Positions 35,901 through 46,903 of a stretch of 64,000 nt of DNA are shown here, piece by piece (within the stretch, counting starts at the first letter, position 1; the number at the start of each line of letters is the position of its first letter). The notes below the pieces were generated by a model. It had not been told where the DNA came from. It saw only the letters and a program-made list of their open reading frames with translations, and did not search any database. The stretch lies in contig OENT01000132.1 of the NCBI GenBank assembly GCA_900239685.1, positions 124,001 through 188,000 of the forward strand, given 5' to 3'. This DNA comes from Rotaria macrura (Eukaryota > Rotifera > Eurotatoria > Philodinida > Philodinidae). The position numbers and the translations under genes are program-made.

Positions 35901-38312
35901 TGTCTTTGTACACATGTATTAAGCATGAGCAAGTTTTAGAAAAATAAAAATATAGTAACGATCTTCTAGTTTTTCGTCGAGCAAAAGTAACTATTAGATC
36001 CCAATGTATTACACAGAGCATTGTATTATAGAATTATTATATAGTAATTATACGCAATAATTTATCTAATAAAAACTTCAAATCTTTCTACATGGATTTT
36101 TTGTATTAATAGATTCGAATCTAGTATACTCGAAGAAAAAGAAATACACGTCTATCAAAATATTTACAATGATCGAGCATTGTTCTTAATGGATATATTC
36201 AACTAAAATCTCTTCAGTCTCTCATTCGAATTCCATAGCATGTCAATCAGTAAAATATAAATAACTCAAATGTATCTGTTGAAAACATTTTCTCGCTAGA
36301 GCTCAAAACATTAAAAACCAATATACGTTACACGATCTATTCAAATGCTTACATGGCAAGTTTTATTTTATCAGATAGAAAGATTTTAAAGAAATTCTTA
36401 TTGAACCCTACACATTTACGACTTGTACCGAAATAAAATATATGGCTTACGCATGAAAAGGTGTATGCATGTTGAAGGAATCATTTCACAGATGCTCTCA
36501 ATCTCATTCCATGTATGAAAATCTGCAGAAGTGAACGTACTGCTCAGTACAACTACTGTAAAATGGAGGAAACAAGTGTATGCGACTAATTGATATGATT
36601 ATGCACATGAATTTAAAAGGGTATATATTTATGGCTTGTTCTGAAGGCCATTGCTAAATACTGGAAAGATATTTGGTGCACTATCTTCAACAGATTGATA
36701 ATTGATTGTTTTGCTTGCCTGGCTGTCTGCATTAAAAAAAACGAAACAGTTTCTTAATAGGAGAATAACTTCCAACAAGATTCACTCATATGAAATTTTT
36801 ATTGACGCTCTCGTTTGTGCTTTCAAGCGAAAGCTGTTAAAATCACTTTTACCATAATATAGATATAAAAGGTCGACAATTAAAGACAATGATTCGTAAA
36901 AATCGTTCACATTAAAGAAAGCTAATAATCATGGAACATTCGGAATGCATTGAAAAAATTTTTGGTAGATGTATATTATACTGAAATTCTCAGAATATAA
37001 TATAATATGTTACATTAATTGGATAGAAAGTAATGACGACATCTTTCTACTGTTTTTGACATCAATATGGCTGGTCGCGGAGTTCATTTTTGACCTTGTT
37101 TTTCTTGTATTTTCGAAAATAAGATTCTCGAAAGTACAAAAAAAAAATGAATTTTTTCGCTTTTAGGGCTCTTAGTATTTCTAGTTTATCTCAGTCAAAA
37201 CGAAAGCTATTAGAAAAACTTTCAATACCAATCTTCCTAAAATTGAACGCTCTACAAACGTGGAAAGTTTCATGAAAATCGGTGAGCACTTTTGTACGCC
37301 GTGTCAGAGATCCCATGGAAATAGCCTTCAATAATTGCTTGAATTTTACTATGGAGAAAAATAGTGAGAGCGTCTTTTCATTTCGATAATCTCGAGCAGT
37401 GGGTGGAAATAACTATTGATATGAACTGTAATTTATCAAAATTTTTTGAGACACTGTAGAATAAAAATCCTTTATTATTTACTCAGTCAAACAAATGAAA
37501 TATAGTCAGCTCTTTCCAATAATATTTTTTTCATATGAAGTTTATCTGTATACAATTGTACTTCATTACTACAAACACGGGTTCTAATTTGTCTAGGCAA
37601 CACTATTTATTTTACATTCCATGCAATGAATATCTAAATAGAAAAACAGGATGTAAAAAAATATTTTTTAAAACATTCATTGATTACTTTTAAAGTGATA
37701 AAAACTATTTTAAATCACTCTGTCACTTTTTATTTGCAAATATCTGTTGCATTCTTTATAGAAACGTATTTCAAACTCAACTGAATTCTAATGGCAACTG
37801 CACGATACATAAATATCAAGAAAACATGAAATAAGTTACAACTGTAGAATAACCTTTCACTTGAAAGAAGTCAAACAATATATATAAAGCAATGCAATAA
37901 GTAAAATCAATATTGAACTTCGATTTCTAATTCAAAGTAAGAAATAAACAGTTAAAAGTATTAACCAATGTCAAAAATATATTAAATCAAAGATACTATG
38001 ATAGTTTTCAATAGTGGCTTTATCATATATTTTGGTTAGCAAGTACTATTTTATTGCTATCATTTGCATTCATCTATCCAAGACACTGGGATCAATTGAC
38101 ATGCAACTTGTTTTATTATAAGTAATCTAGTCGTAAAAAAAAGAACAAGACGAAAAACAAAAAAAAAGAAAGAGTATAACAGAAATTTCTATCGACAGAA
38201 TAAGAACATTCAAATGAAACAAAATAATACATCCACATCACAAGTTTAGGTAAGAAGAACGAAGAAAAAACTTACATCTTTTAAACGTTTTAATTGTTTT
38301 AATTGCATATAG
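32962..38312. other. Long intergenic region
   Basis: About 5.3 kb of AT-rich DNA without a supported gene. A stretch around 37195-37320 has the look of decayed repeat sequence. Short open frames are isolated and have no splice context. Confidence 0.55.
38297..38312 (+). promoter_or_regulatory. Candidate 3' splice or trans-splice acceptor abutting the GH125 start codon
   Basis: A T-rich tract ends in GCATATAG directly before ATG 38313. This is either the end of a 5'-UTR intron or a spliced-leader acceptor. Bdelloid rotifers are known to use spliced-leader trans-splicing; which applies here cannot be told from the sequence. Confidence 0.45.
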
Positions 38313-41086
38313 ATGGCCTTACCATTTCAGCATCGTCATCGGCGATCTCTTTTTATAATCGGCTTCCTTGTTAGCATATGTTCATTTACAGCATGTATTT
38401 GTCTATGGATGTATCCAGAAAGTAGTTCGATGGTTCATAATGACATATCTATTATAAGCTATTTCCCTCAAGTACGTCGTAGCACAGCTGAACGTCGATT
38501 TCTAAGTTCAGCGGTCGAATCACTTATTCAAGAAATAAAACAAAATATAAAAAACAAAGAACTAGCATGGTTATTTGAAAATTGTTTTCCTAATACACTC
38601 GATACAACAGTTGACTTTGATACGCAAGCTGCAGCTCGAAACCATCCTGATACTTATGTTATTACAGGTGATATCGATGCCATGTGGTTACGTGATTCAA
38701 GTGCTCAAGTACATCCGTATTTACCTTTAATGAAATATGATTTAAAACTTCGTCAATTGATTGAAGGTGTTCTTCTACGACAATTTATATGTATACAACG
38801 TGATCCATATGCTAATGCACATTATAAAGATCTGAGTCGTATCAGTGAATGGAAACTTCTAGATCACACAGAGATGCGTGCTGGTATACATGAGAGAAAA
38901 TGGGAATTAGATTCACTTTGTTATGTTTTACGATTAATGCATTCGTATTGGAAAGAAGTCGATCAAGATTTAACATTTTTTCATGATCATCATCAAGAAA
39001 TTAAGAAAACTATTCGAGTTATTTTAAAAACTATGAATGAACAACGCCGATACAATGGGCCAGGTATAATTTTAAAATAATTTCTTGTTCTATGCAAATG
39101 AAAAATGTTCAAGAAATTATTGTGTAGTTCTATAGCCTCTCGTTGAGTTAACAACCATGGTGTAATACTTACGAATGTATACATCTATAGTTCTATTCTT
39201 TCGAAAACACTTAAACCTATTACACATTAGATTTTGTCATCTTCTTAATGTGATATATACATAATATTTGATAGACAAATAATGTATCGAAAAAGTACAT
39301 ATTTAATATGAATTATTTGCTTAGATTGATTGCATACAATTTATGAAAGCGGATACAAATAATTATAACGAAGAAATCATCATGTAGTTTTAACTATATT
39401 TCAATCTCAATGGGTTTTAAGATAATATTATAGATTGATATACAAAATATGTGAAATGTTAGATATTTTTGTTACTAAAGATATTTAAGAAAAATTTCTT
39501 TCAAATCGCTTTTCTTGGTACAGAAGATTATAAGTAAAATGACTAAATGTCAAACAATAGTTCGTCAAGCGACTTTCAATCAATGATAGTCTTTGTTATC
39601 TTAGTTGAAAATTCGTTCGTCTATGTTCAGCGTTGCACATGGATTTATCTTTTCAGTTGTCAATCGTCATCATCAACAGGATTGTTTAAGCTTTTGAGAA
39701 TTTTTATTTTTATTTCTTGACAATTCGTATTTTAGTTACTTTAAAATACAGAAAAAATAATCATTAACTGTTCTCATACCTAATTCTAGGCTCCTATACA
39801 TTTCAACGAGGAAGTGAACCACCTGATCCTCGCGGACTTTATGCTAAACCTAATGGATTAATTTATTCATATTTTCGACCAAGTGATGATCTGCAAATGT
39901 ACCCATATTTAATACCATCACAATTTTTTGCTCATCATTCTCTAAAACTTTTATTAGAACTTGTGAAATATTTAAATTGGACAAATGATTTTAATGATGA
40001 TATATTATCATTAGTCTCTGATTTACAGAGTATTCTATTTAATGACAATATAAAAAGCAATAAGGAATCATTAATTACATTCCAACACGAGAAATATGGT
40101 TTAATTTATGCATATGAAATCAATGGCAACGGTGATAGAATTTTAATGGACGATGCAAACATTCCATCTCTACTTTCATTGCCTTATTTATGTCCGAATG
40201 ACATTTCTATGAATGAATCAATATATCAAAATACACGAAATTTTGTACTCAGTAAAGATAATCCATGGTTTTGCAATGGTACTGTTCTCGAAGGTATATA
40301 GTTATTCTTTTTTTTCTCAAGTCCTCTAAATTCTATTGATTGATCCTATTGTCCTTGGAAGACATGCATATTTAGACGTCACGTTTACAATAGATAAAGA
40401 TAATAAATGTAGACAAGCCAAGTCGCAAGTTTTATTTGCTATGGTACAATCATCGTACCGTCTGTCCGATACTACGACATGAGTGATATAACTCCTACAA
40501 ATTTACCTCAGTACAGTATCTACCAAGACTCTAAATTGAACGGATTTCTTTTTTAATGGTTAGACTAAAAACTGAAAATTTTCCAAAAAGAACTTTTGTT
40601 AATATTTGAGAATTTTCAAAAGAAAAATCTCAGCCAATAGATTTCATTCAATACGGATCACAATCTACGTCTATTAGATAGTTTGAATGTAAGTTATAAA
40701 AATATTTTGGACAATCACGATTATTGCTTTCTATCATTTTTGTATGCTACGAAAACACGTCACAAACTTATTTCTAAGACTATATTCTATGATATTTCCT
40801 AGGCATTGGTGGACCACATGTTGGCTATGGAATGACATGGCCACTTGCAATTATTATGCGTGGTTTAACGACTAACGATGATGATGAAATTCGTTCGTGT
40901 TTATATATGCTGCAAATATCTCATGCTAATACTGGATTTATGCATGAATCGATTCATGTGAATAATACGATGAGATTTACACGATCCTGGTTTGCATGGG
41001 CCAATAGTTTGTTTGGAGAATTCATTTGGAAATTATATCGAGAAAAAAGATATCTATTAGATGAAATTCCCATCAATGGTGTATAG
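38313..41086 (+). CDS. Glycoside hydrolase family 125 (Mug157-type) exo-alpha-1,6-mannosidase, type II membrane protein
   Basis: Exons 38313-39063, 39790-40293 and 40803-41086 join in phase 1 each time, giving 512 residues. Introns are 726 and 509 bp. A membrane segment at about residues 12-33 follows a basic N-terminus (HRHRR), so the enzyme is predicted as type II and probably Golgi or ER-luminal. The GH125 signature motifs are present in order: GDIDAMWLRDSSAQ (119-132), KWELDSLCY (196-204), DDANIPSLLSLPYL, GGPHVGYGMTWPLAIIMR and MHESIH followed by RSWFAWANSLFGE. The Asp in ELDS and the Glu in MHES are the likely acid and base by analogy with characterised family members. The family removes terminal alpha-1,6-mannose and is common in fungi and bacteria. 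Its presence in an animal-type genome suggests lateral transfer or patchy retention. All motifs are intact. Confidence 0.88.
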
Positions 41087-41680
41087 TTTAGTTTTCTTTG
41101 CTGCTGTCATATAAATGTACACGTATATAGACTAGTTTTCAGGGTGAATTCGATGAAAGAATTTACGTTAAAAGTGGAACTAAAATATATTCAAGAGTTT
41201 CTCATCGATAAAAACAACAACATTTTTGTTTGTTTTCTTTCTGTGTTAAAATCTGAAATCACCGTGGAAAATACTCTTTTATCGTGACGACTTAAGCAAT
41301 GTTGTTTTTTAAAGTATTATTTTTTGGAAATATTGGAAGTGCCAAGAAAATCAAAGATACGAATCATACTAATCACTCAGGTGATCCACTTTTATAATAA
41401 CGCTCATCATAGGCAAGTTATTTGTCTGCAAGTTGCATTATCTACATTCATGAAAAAGTAAACCATTTTCGAAAATTAAAATCTATTTCAGTTTCAATGA
41501 AAAGCATGCCTGTGGGACTTCTTCACCGCCGAAGTTTCGAAACTATGAATTCTGACTCTAAAAAGTTTATGAAAAATCACTAGAGACTTTAAAAATGGTT
41601 CCCTTTTTTGTAGCAGATGCCATAAACAAATATATCAAAAGTTACGTAGTACTTCGATTCATAATTTATTTGATTTGATT
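41087..41680. other. Intergenic region
   Basis: AT-rich DNA between the GH125 gene and the hAT-like element; nothing recognised. Confidence 0.6.
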
Positions 41681-43077
41681 CAGAGCTGCGAACAGGCCAG
41701 GCTGAGTTTTCAGATTTTAGCCAGGCCGATGGTGACCAGGCCACCAGGCCAGGCCGGTCTGAGCTGTTCAGCCTGCTTTAAATTGACTTAGAATGATTTG
41801 GTCTACTCAATTCCATACTAAATGTTGCTATAATCCAACTTACACTATTAAGCAATCAGAAAGTAATTCATAATTGAACTAGATTTACTCCAAGGGTGAT
41901 GGCAAAAGATACAATGAAAAAGACTAAAACAAAAACGAAAAGAAAGTAGTCATTGAATTTTCACCTTTTATTAGCAAAAAAAACGATGAATTAAGTAAAA
42001 ACTGACCGTCAATTCAATTGATTTTGTTTAGATTTTTCAAATATGGAAAATGACGTTACCTATTCAAGTTGTCTAAAAGTGATTGTTTCTTTTGTGAAGT
42101 GTTAGTGGTGTTAATTCAGAGAGTTTTTTTTATTTTCTAATATATAGGTCACATTTTTAATATTATTGTTATTAAGGATATGCCTTCCCCGTTTCTGCAA
42201 TTTTCAAGAGTGGCTCATCAAAAAATGTTTGAAACTTTCCGAGTAGATAGATCTGGATCAATAGATTACACGTTATCATAATGTCACGTTTCCAAAGTGC
42301 TTGTTCAGAGAAAATAAAGGGATCACAAGGACGAAAAATTGCCTCCCTAATAGCCCAGCTTCTTAGCTGCTGTATGTTAGATAGAGCTGAAAATTTTTTA
42401 CAGACACTAGAAGCACTTTAGGGTGCCTATTGTTTTGAATTCTTTCGCTCTCATCCCCTTTGAATAAAAAAGTTGTTTGAATAGTGTTTCCTTCGTAAGA
42501 CCTATCAAAATTCAACGCAAGAATAGTTTTTTAAATTAAAAAACTATTAGCACTAGTAACACTATTAGGTACTTCTAGAAAAAACTTCATCTTGATCGAA
42601 TATATCATGTGTGAGAAACGGGGCAATTTTTCAATTTTTACTTAAAACCCAAGTACGATAAAACCATCAAAGAAAGAAAGAAAGTGCCCTATCCCTCTGC
42701 GGTAATAGATTTATATTCTCGACTATTTTTTTACTGTACAATGATATTTGAATCATCAAAACATCACTAATAGATAGAACACATACCATAGAAAAAAAAC
42801 AAGAAATGGTAACTTTGAAAAGTTTGGCTCAGGAAAGGGGATACACTTAAAAACATAAATAAACAGTCACATTAATCTTCAACATGATGACTTAATATTG
42901 AACGGAATGGATGTGTTATGAAAAGAAGCATCGATTTTCTTTTTGCTTTCATGCATGCCAATGGACTAGGCAAGGGGTCAACATGCCATGCCAAGCCCCA
43001 GGCAAGATCGCAGACAGGCTAGACTCAATCGTAGCAGGCCACACTGGGCGGAAAAAAGTGGTCTGTTAGCAGCTCCG
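41681..43077. mobile_element. Non-autonomous hAT-like DNA element
   Basis: The left end CAGAGCTGCGAACAGGCCA and the complement of the right end, CGGAGCTGCTAACAGACCA, match at 15 of 19 positions, giving a terminal inverted repeat of about 18 bp. The first ~90 bp contain several AGGCCAGG motifs, and the last ~110 bp contain AGGC-type motifs (GCCCCAGGCAAG, CAGGCTAG, GCAGGCC). Such subterminal repeats and CAGAG-type ends are typical of hAT elements. The 1.4-kb body has no transposase frame. Flanking 8-bp sequences do not match convincingly (ATTTGATT versus ATTCTGGT), so the insertion is old or the ends are slightly misplaced. Confidence 0.55.
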
Positions 43078-44763
43078 ATTCTGGTAATCCCAACGAAATA
43101 AAGTACAATTATACGCAATTTTAATTTAAGAAACACAATTGAAAACCGATTTTTCTGTTTACTCAATATAGCACACATCAGTAAGAAATGATTGATGTAA
43201 ACAAGAAGCATTTCTCTTTGCGCTCAATTTTATGGTTCCCGATTTAACATTAACAGTAGGGGAAGAAAAAGTGGACGAGATAGACAAACCCTCTCCCATC
43301 TTTTTCTATGTCTCCCCTAGTATTGGTGGCATGACAGGAAACAGTCGAATCCATTAGATTCTGGTGCCTACATCCAAAACTAGTGTCCGCCTATGTTTCC
43401 GATTGAAGCCCCACCTTTTCCTTCGCTCGGAAACGATCCCCAAGCTCACAAACAGTTTTCCGTACAGTTTCGGTCAAACTTTATGTGGATTTCTTCCGAT
43501 CACGGGATACCAGTGGGATTTCGCCATTTCCTGAACTAGGTTGTAACCATTCCCAATATGGTTCGCGACCCTGCACCCGATGCCAAGTGTAGTGCTTACG
43601 ATGAAATCATCATGTGTAGCTTTCGCCTGTTTGATATCGCTAAGTTTCATCTAGCAAAGCCTAAGAGGATTCCTAAAAGCAGTTATATTTGATCTCATCA
43701 TCCAAATCATAACTTTATGGGTATAAAACGATTTTCACTTCTTTGTGGAATTTTGCCGGGTGAATTTCGATGACTACCTGTAGGTAATTTGTATGACTTC
43801 AGAACGGTCACAAGTTTCGTATCTTAGCAATCCCAGCACCAAAGTAGATGAGATCTAGTTTTTCAGCCCGTATCATGGGTGTCTCTCAAGTATGGCTCTG
43901 GATAATTCAGTTTTTCTATGGATACAAGCATCCATTTGCATGAGCTGATGGCTGTTGCTTTTGGATTGGTACTTTGTTGGTTGTCAAATTTCAGAGTGAA
44001 TATTTAAGTCCGAACAGAGTGGTTGCCAACGGTTGTCGTTTAAGGACACTATAAAACCCGAACCTAGTCGATGTATTTCTATCACTCAATCGAGGATCAT
44101 ATAAACTAAGCAAGGATGGGTGGGTGTGGGGTATATGGGTGTCCGTGTTTATCTACACCCACACCCTATAATGATTGACGGTAAATTTCTAAAAGCAGGG
44201 ACACGTTACAACTCTGTTAGGGGTAGTTGCTCTTATTTTGTGGATATGTAAAATCTAACTGTCTAGGACATACTCTCTCGATTTAGAGTCACACTAATGG
44301 TTCAATAAATAAAATATAAAGGCAATGATTGAAATATTCAAAAATGACAAGCTTGTATTTGTACTTTGACCTTTAGTTTTTTTTTCTTGTTGAATAAAAA
44401 AACGCATCAATAATAAAAAAATATGATGGTGAAACAGGAAAAAAAAACAATAATAGTATTTCATTTGAATATATACCGTTTACGTGTAGATCTTTTTTTA
44501 GCAATCGATCTGTTATCACTATTATATAAATGGATTTTCTTGAGTTTTCACCTTATTTTTTATCTTCGCTCGATTGCAGGCGAAACAGTTGAAAATTGTT
44601 TTAATTCTTGCGTTCGTTTATATTTTATCATTCGTGACTTATAACGCTGAAACGCATTCAACATAGAGTGCATGGTTTTTATCATACATGCAAATGATTC
44701 TCTAACTTGTCGACTGATTTCATATTGATGTTGCTTTAAATACTGATCACTAAATTTTTCCCC
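43078..44763. other. Intergenic region with GC-richer relic
   Basis: The 43300-44060 part is less AT-rich than its surroundings, with stop-riddled frames on both strands, and may be a decayed gene or transposable element that I cannot name. A GT/AC-rich hairpin follows at 44122-44166. Confidence 0.45.
44122..44166. repeat. GT-rich hairpin with telomere-like motif
   Basis: GGGTGTGGG (44122-44130) is the exact complement of CCCACACCC (44158-44166). Each arm contains one TGTGGG unit (or complement), the telomere repeat I recall being reported for the bdelloid Adineta vaga. Too short to be a telomere array. Confidence 0.55.
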
Positions 44764-46033
44764 TTATTCCAATTCAATTGATAAAATCCGTTCTCCTGTA
44801 TCATGCCTTGATCTATCATCGGATAAATCTAAATTCCACCGGACAGTATCCATTTCCGAGATTGTTAATTCAACCATTTCAGAATAGGATGAAAAGCTTT
44901 GGTTATTAAGTGACCGTAATAAATTATCTAATCGAAGGAATATCTAAAGAAAACCGTTAGGGTAAATTTTTTCTATTCAGAATGACTGACCTGTCGAAAT
45001 ATAATAAACTTTCTATCAACGCTATAAGGAATTAGTATTGGAGTTGATGATACTGGTTGAAATGTATCGCATGATGATGCCGTTTGCAATTGTTCTATGG
45101 AATTATCTTCATGTATCTGATTATGATCTTCTGTTGAAACTTGCATATTCGAATGAGTCACTGTGGACGATACTGATTCAAGTGGATGCATCAATGAAGA
45201 TGATAGTGCGTCAGATGTATTATTGTTGTTTTCGATTTTCTCAAACCATTTATTGTAGAGGATCTAAAGAAAAGAACCTTACTAGGAATTATTTCCATGG
45301 AAACAATATAAAAAATCAACTTATTAATCCAATGTTCGAACTTGTACAATACTAGTTAGATTTTTCTTTGATTCACTCACATTAATCTCAATTCTGTATT
45401 TAGTCTACGCATATTCCATCAAGAACTCTTTCATTAATTAGAAAATCAAAACATACAGAACTAGACGAGAAATTTAGTTCCATATAAATAAGAGACTGAA
45501 ATTTGAAATCAGTTCTCCTTCCATAAAACTAAAAGCTGAGCATCGTCAAAGATTAATCGATCAAAATTGTTTTTCTTTTCGTTATCTATTCGACAAAAAC
45601 CAAAACATTAAGGCAATGTGAATCATTAAGTATTAAGAATCCATGCAGCTTTTTTTTGGGTTGGCTTGAACTCTTAGAACTAATATCCATTTCAGATTCA
45701 AACGCAGAATGAGTTGTTTTTGCAATAATTTTCTCATAGGAACTAGAATATAAAGACGTACTATTTTAATCGTTTGAAAGAGGTAGAGAATTTTCAATAC
45801 GAAATTTTTCTCGAGCTATTAAAAACATTAGAGACATTTTTTTTAGATGACTGTCTCATCGAAAACGTATAAGAAAATGTTAATAATGGATGAAAAGCTA
45901 TTCATATTAATGCAACATTCCATGTTCCAGATAATAGAACTTAAATGAATGATTATGATGCACTACTGATTATTAGTATTTCAAAATTCGCCATGATTCT
46001 ATATGTATTCGTTATTTGAAATTCGGTAGGAGT
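44764..46033 (-). pseudogene. 3' part of an unknown multi-exon gene, with frameshifts and a stop
   Basis: The last two exons are clean: 45263-44991 (starting ILYNKWFEKIENNN, ending DRKFIIFRQ) and 44943-44764 (IFLRLDNLLRSLNNQ to RILSIELE and TAA), both phase 0 with good splice sites. Upstream, an exon starts at 46033 (TPTEFQITNTYRIMANFEIL). Then 45840-45600 reads in one frame with a single internal TAA between NSLPLSND and NSTSLYSSSYEKIIAKTTH, and runs on to KKKLHGFLILNDSHCLNVL. Around 45590, 45530 and 45505 the protein-like reading changes frame (FDRLIFDDAQLLVLWKE, then ELISNFSLLF, then MELNFSSSSVCFDF). I do not recognise the family. It probably continues the gene whose 5' exons lie at 50067-48962. 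Unrecognised introns could explain part of the breaks, but not all. Confidence 0.5.
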
Positions 46034-46487
46034 CTGAAAAAGCTTATTAGCAAAAATCTCGCATTGAACGTTGAATGTAATTTTGTTTTCTCTTTCAAAT
46101 GATGAAAGCTGACACTCACTATCTAGTTCCTATAAAAAATTAATAAATGAGAGATATTCCTATTTCAAGTATTCATCACGGATATTCATTACACGACACA
46201 GGTCCATTTTAAAATGAAAGTCTATCATTATTAACATTGAAGTAACAATTTGAATTCAACGAATTTGCCCAAGCATTTTAAAAGTACAGTGCCACTTATA
46301 TTCATAATTGGCCTATATAAAAAAAAGCTCAGTCTAACCGGTCAAGTTGACAATCCTGGCACTAATACCTAGAATTCTCGATATTTGAAGGGTGACTACT
46401 TCTATACGATGTAAAAGTAGAAAGCAAACAAATTCTTTTAATTGAATTCTTTAAATACAGGCTACTGATAGGAAGGGGCGCAACAGA

Positions 46488-46778
46488 CTATGTTTGAAAA
46501 TCAATATAAAATATTAAAAGACTTATTATGGCACTTATCATGAAGGAAGCTTCTACAAAAACAAGTAAATCATTCATAGTTCTTCGAAAAGAATGTTCAA
46601 GCGTGACTTCTTTTTCATTCGTTCTCTCTAATGATGAATTCTGTATGCGTTTTATACTACTCAGATCCAATGGTGTTTGGAAAGGAGTACGTTTCACTTT
46701 TTGATTTCCTCTAATGAAAATCGTATTCTTATCACGAAAAAAATCGTAAAATGAATAATGATAAATATACTTTGTCAT
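46488..46778 (-). CDS. Hypothetical protein or terminal exon with a C-terminal membrane segment
   Basis: A 96-codon frame from ATG 46778 ends at TAG 46488. A possible acceptor (TTTTCATTAG) sits before the GNQKVKRTPFQ segment, so only the part from about 46710 down may be coding. That part is charged (SSLERTNEKEVTLEHSFRR) and ends in a hydrophobic stretch (LVFVEASFMISAIISLLIFY), which fits a tail anchor. It lies inside what may be an intron of the unknown minus-strand gene; its phase does not join the neighbouring exon at 46903-46832. It may be an alternative last exon, a separate small gene, or chance. Confidence 0.3.
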   Translation of the reverse strand: MTKYIYHYSFYDFFRDKNTIFIRGNQKVKRTPFQTPLDLSSIKRIQNSSLERTNEKEVTLEHSFRRTMNDLLVFVEASFMISAIISLLIFYIDFQT

Positions 46779-46831
46779 AGTTTTAAAAATTGCATATGCA
46801 CATTTTTGGCACTCAAATTATTTCGGTGTAC

Positions 46832-46903
46832 GCCATCTGCTTTTTCTCGTTGTTGTATATTTGCTCTTCGCACATGTAAAATTACCATGTTATAGATAAA
46901 CAA
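46832..46903 (-). CDS. Internal exon of the unknown minus-strand gene
   Basis: Twenty-four codons (LFIYNMVILHVRRANIQQR then EKADG) between a strong acceptor (TTCGTTTTCTAG) and a GTAC donor, phase 0 at both ends. That phase matches the exon ending at 48962 and the one starting at 46033. Only this frame is open. Confidence 0.4.
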
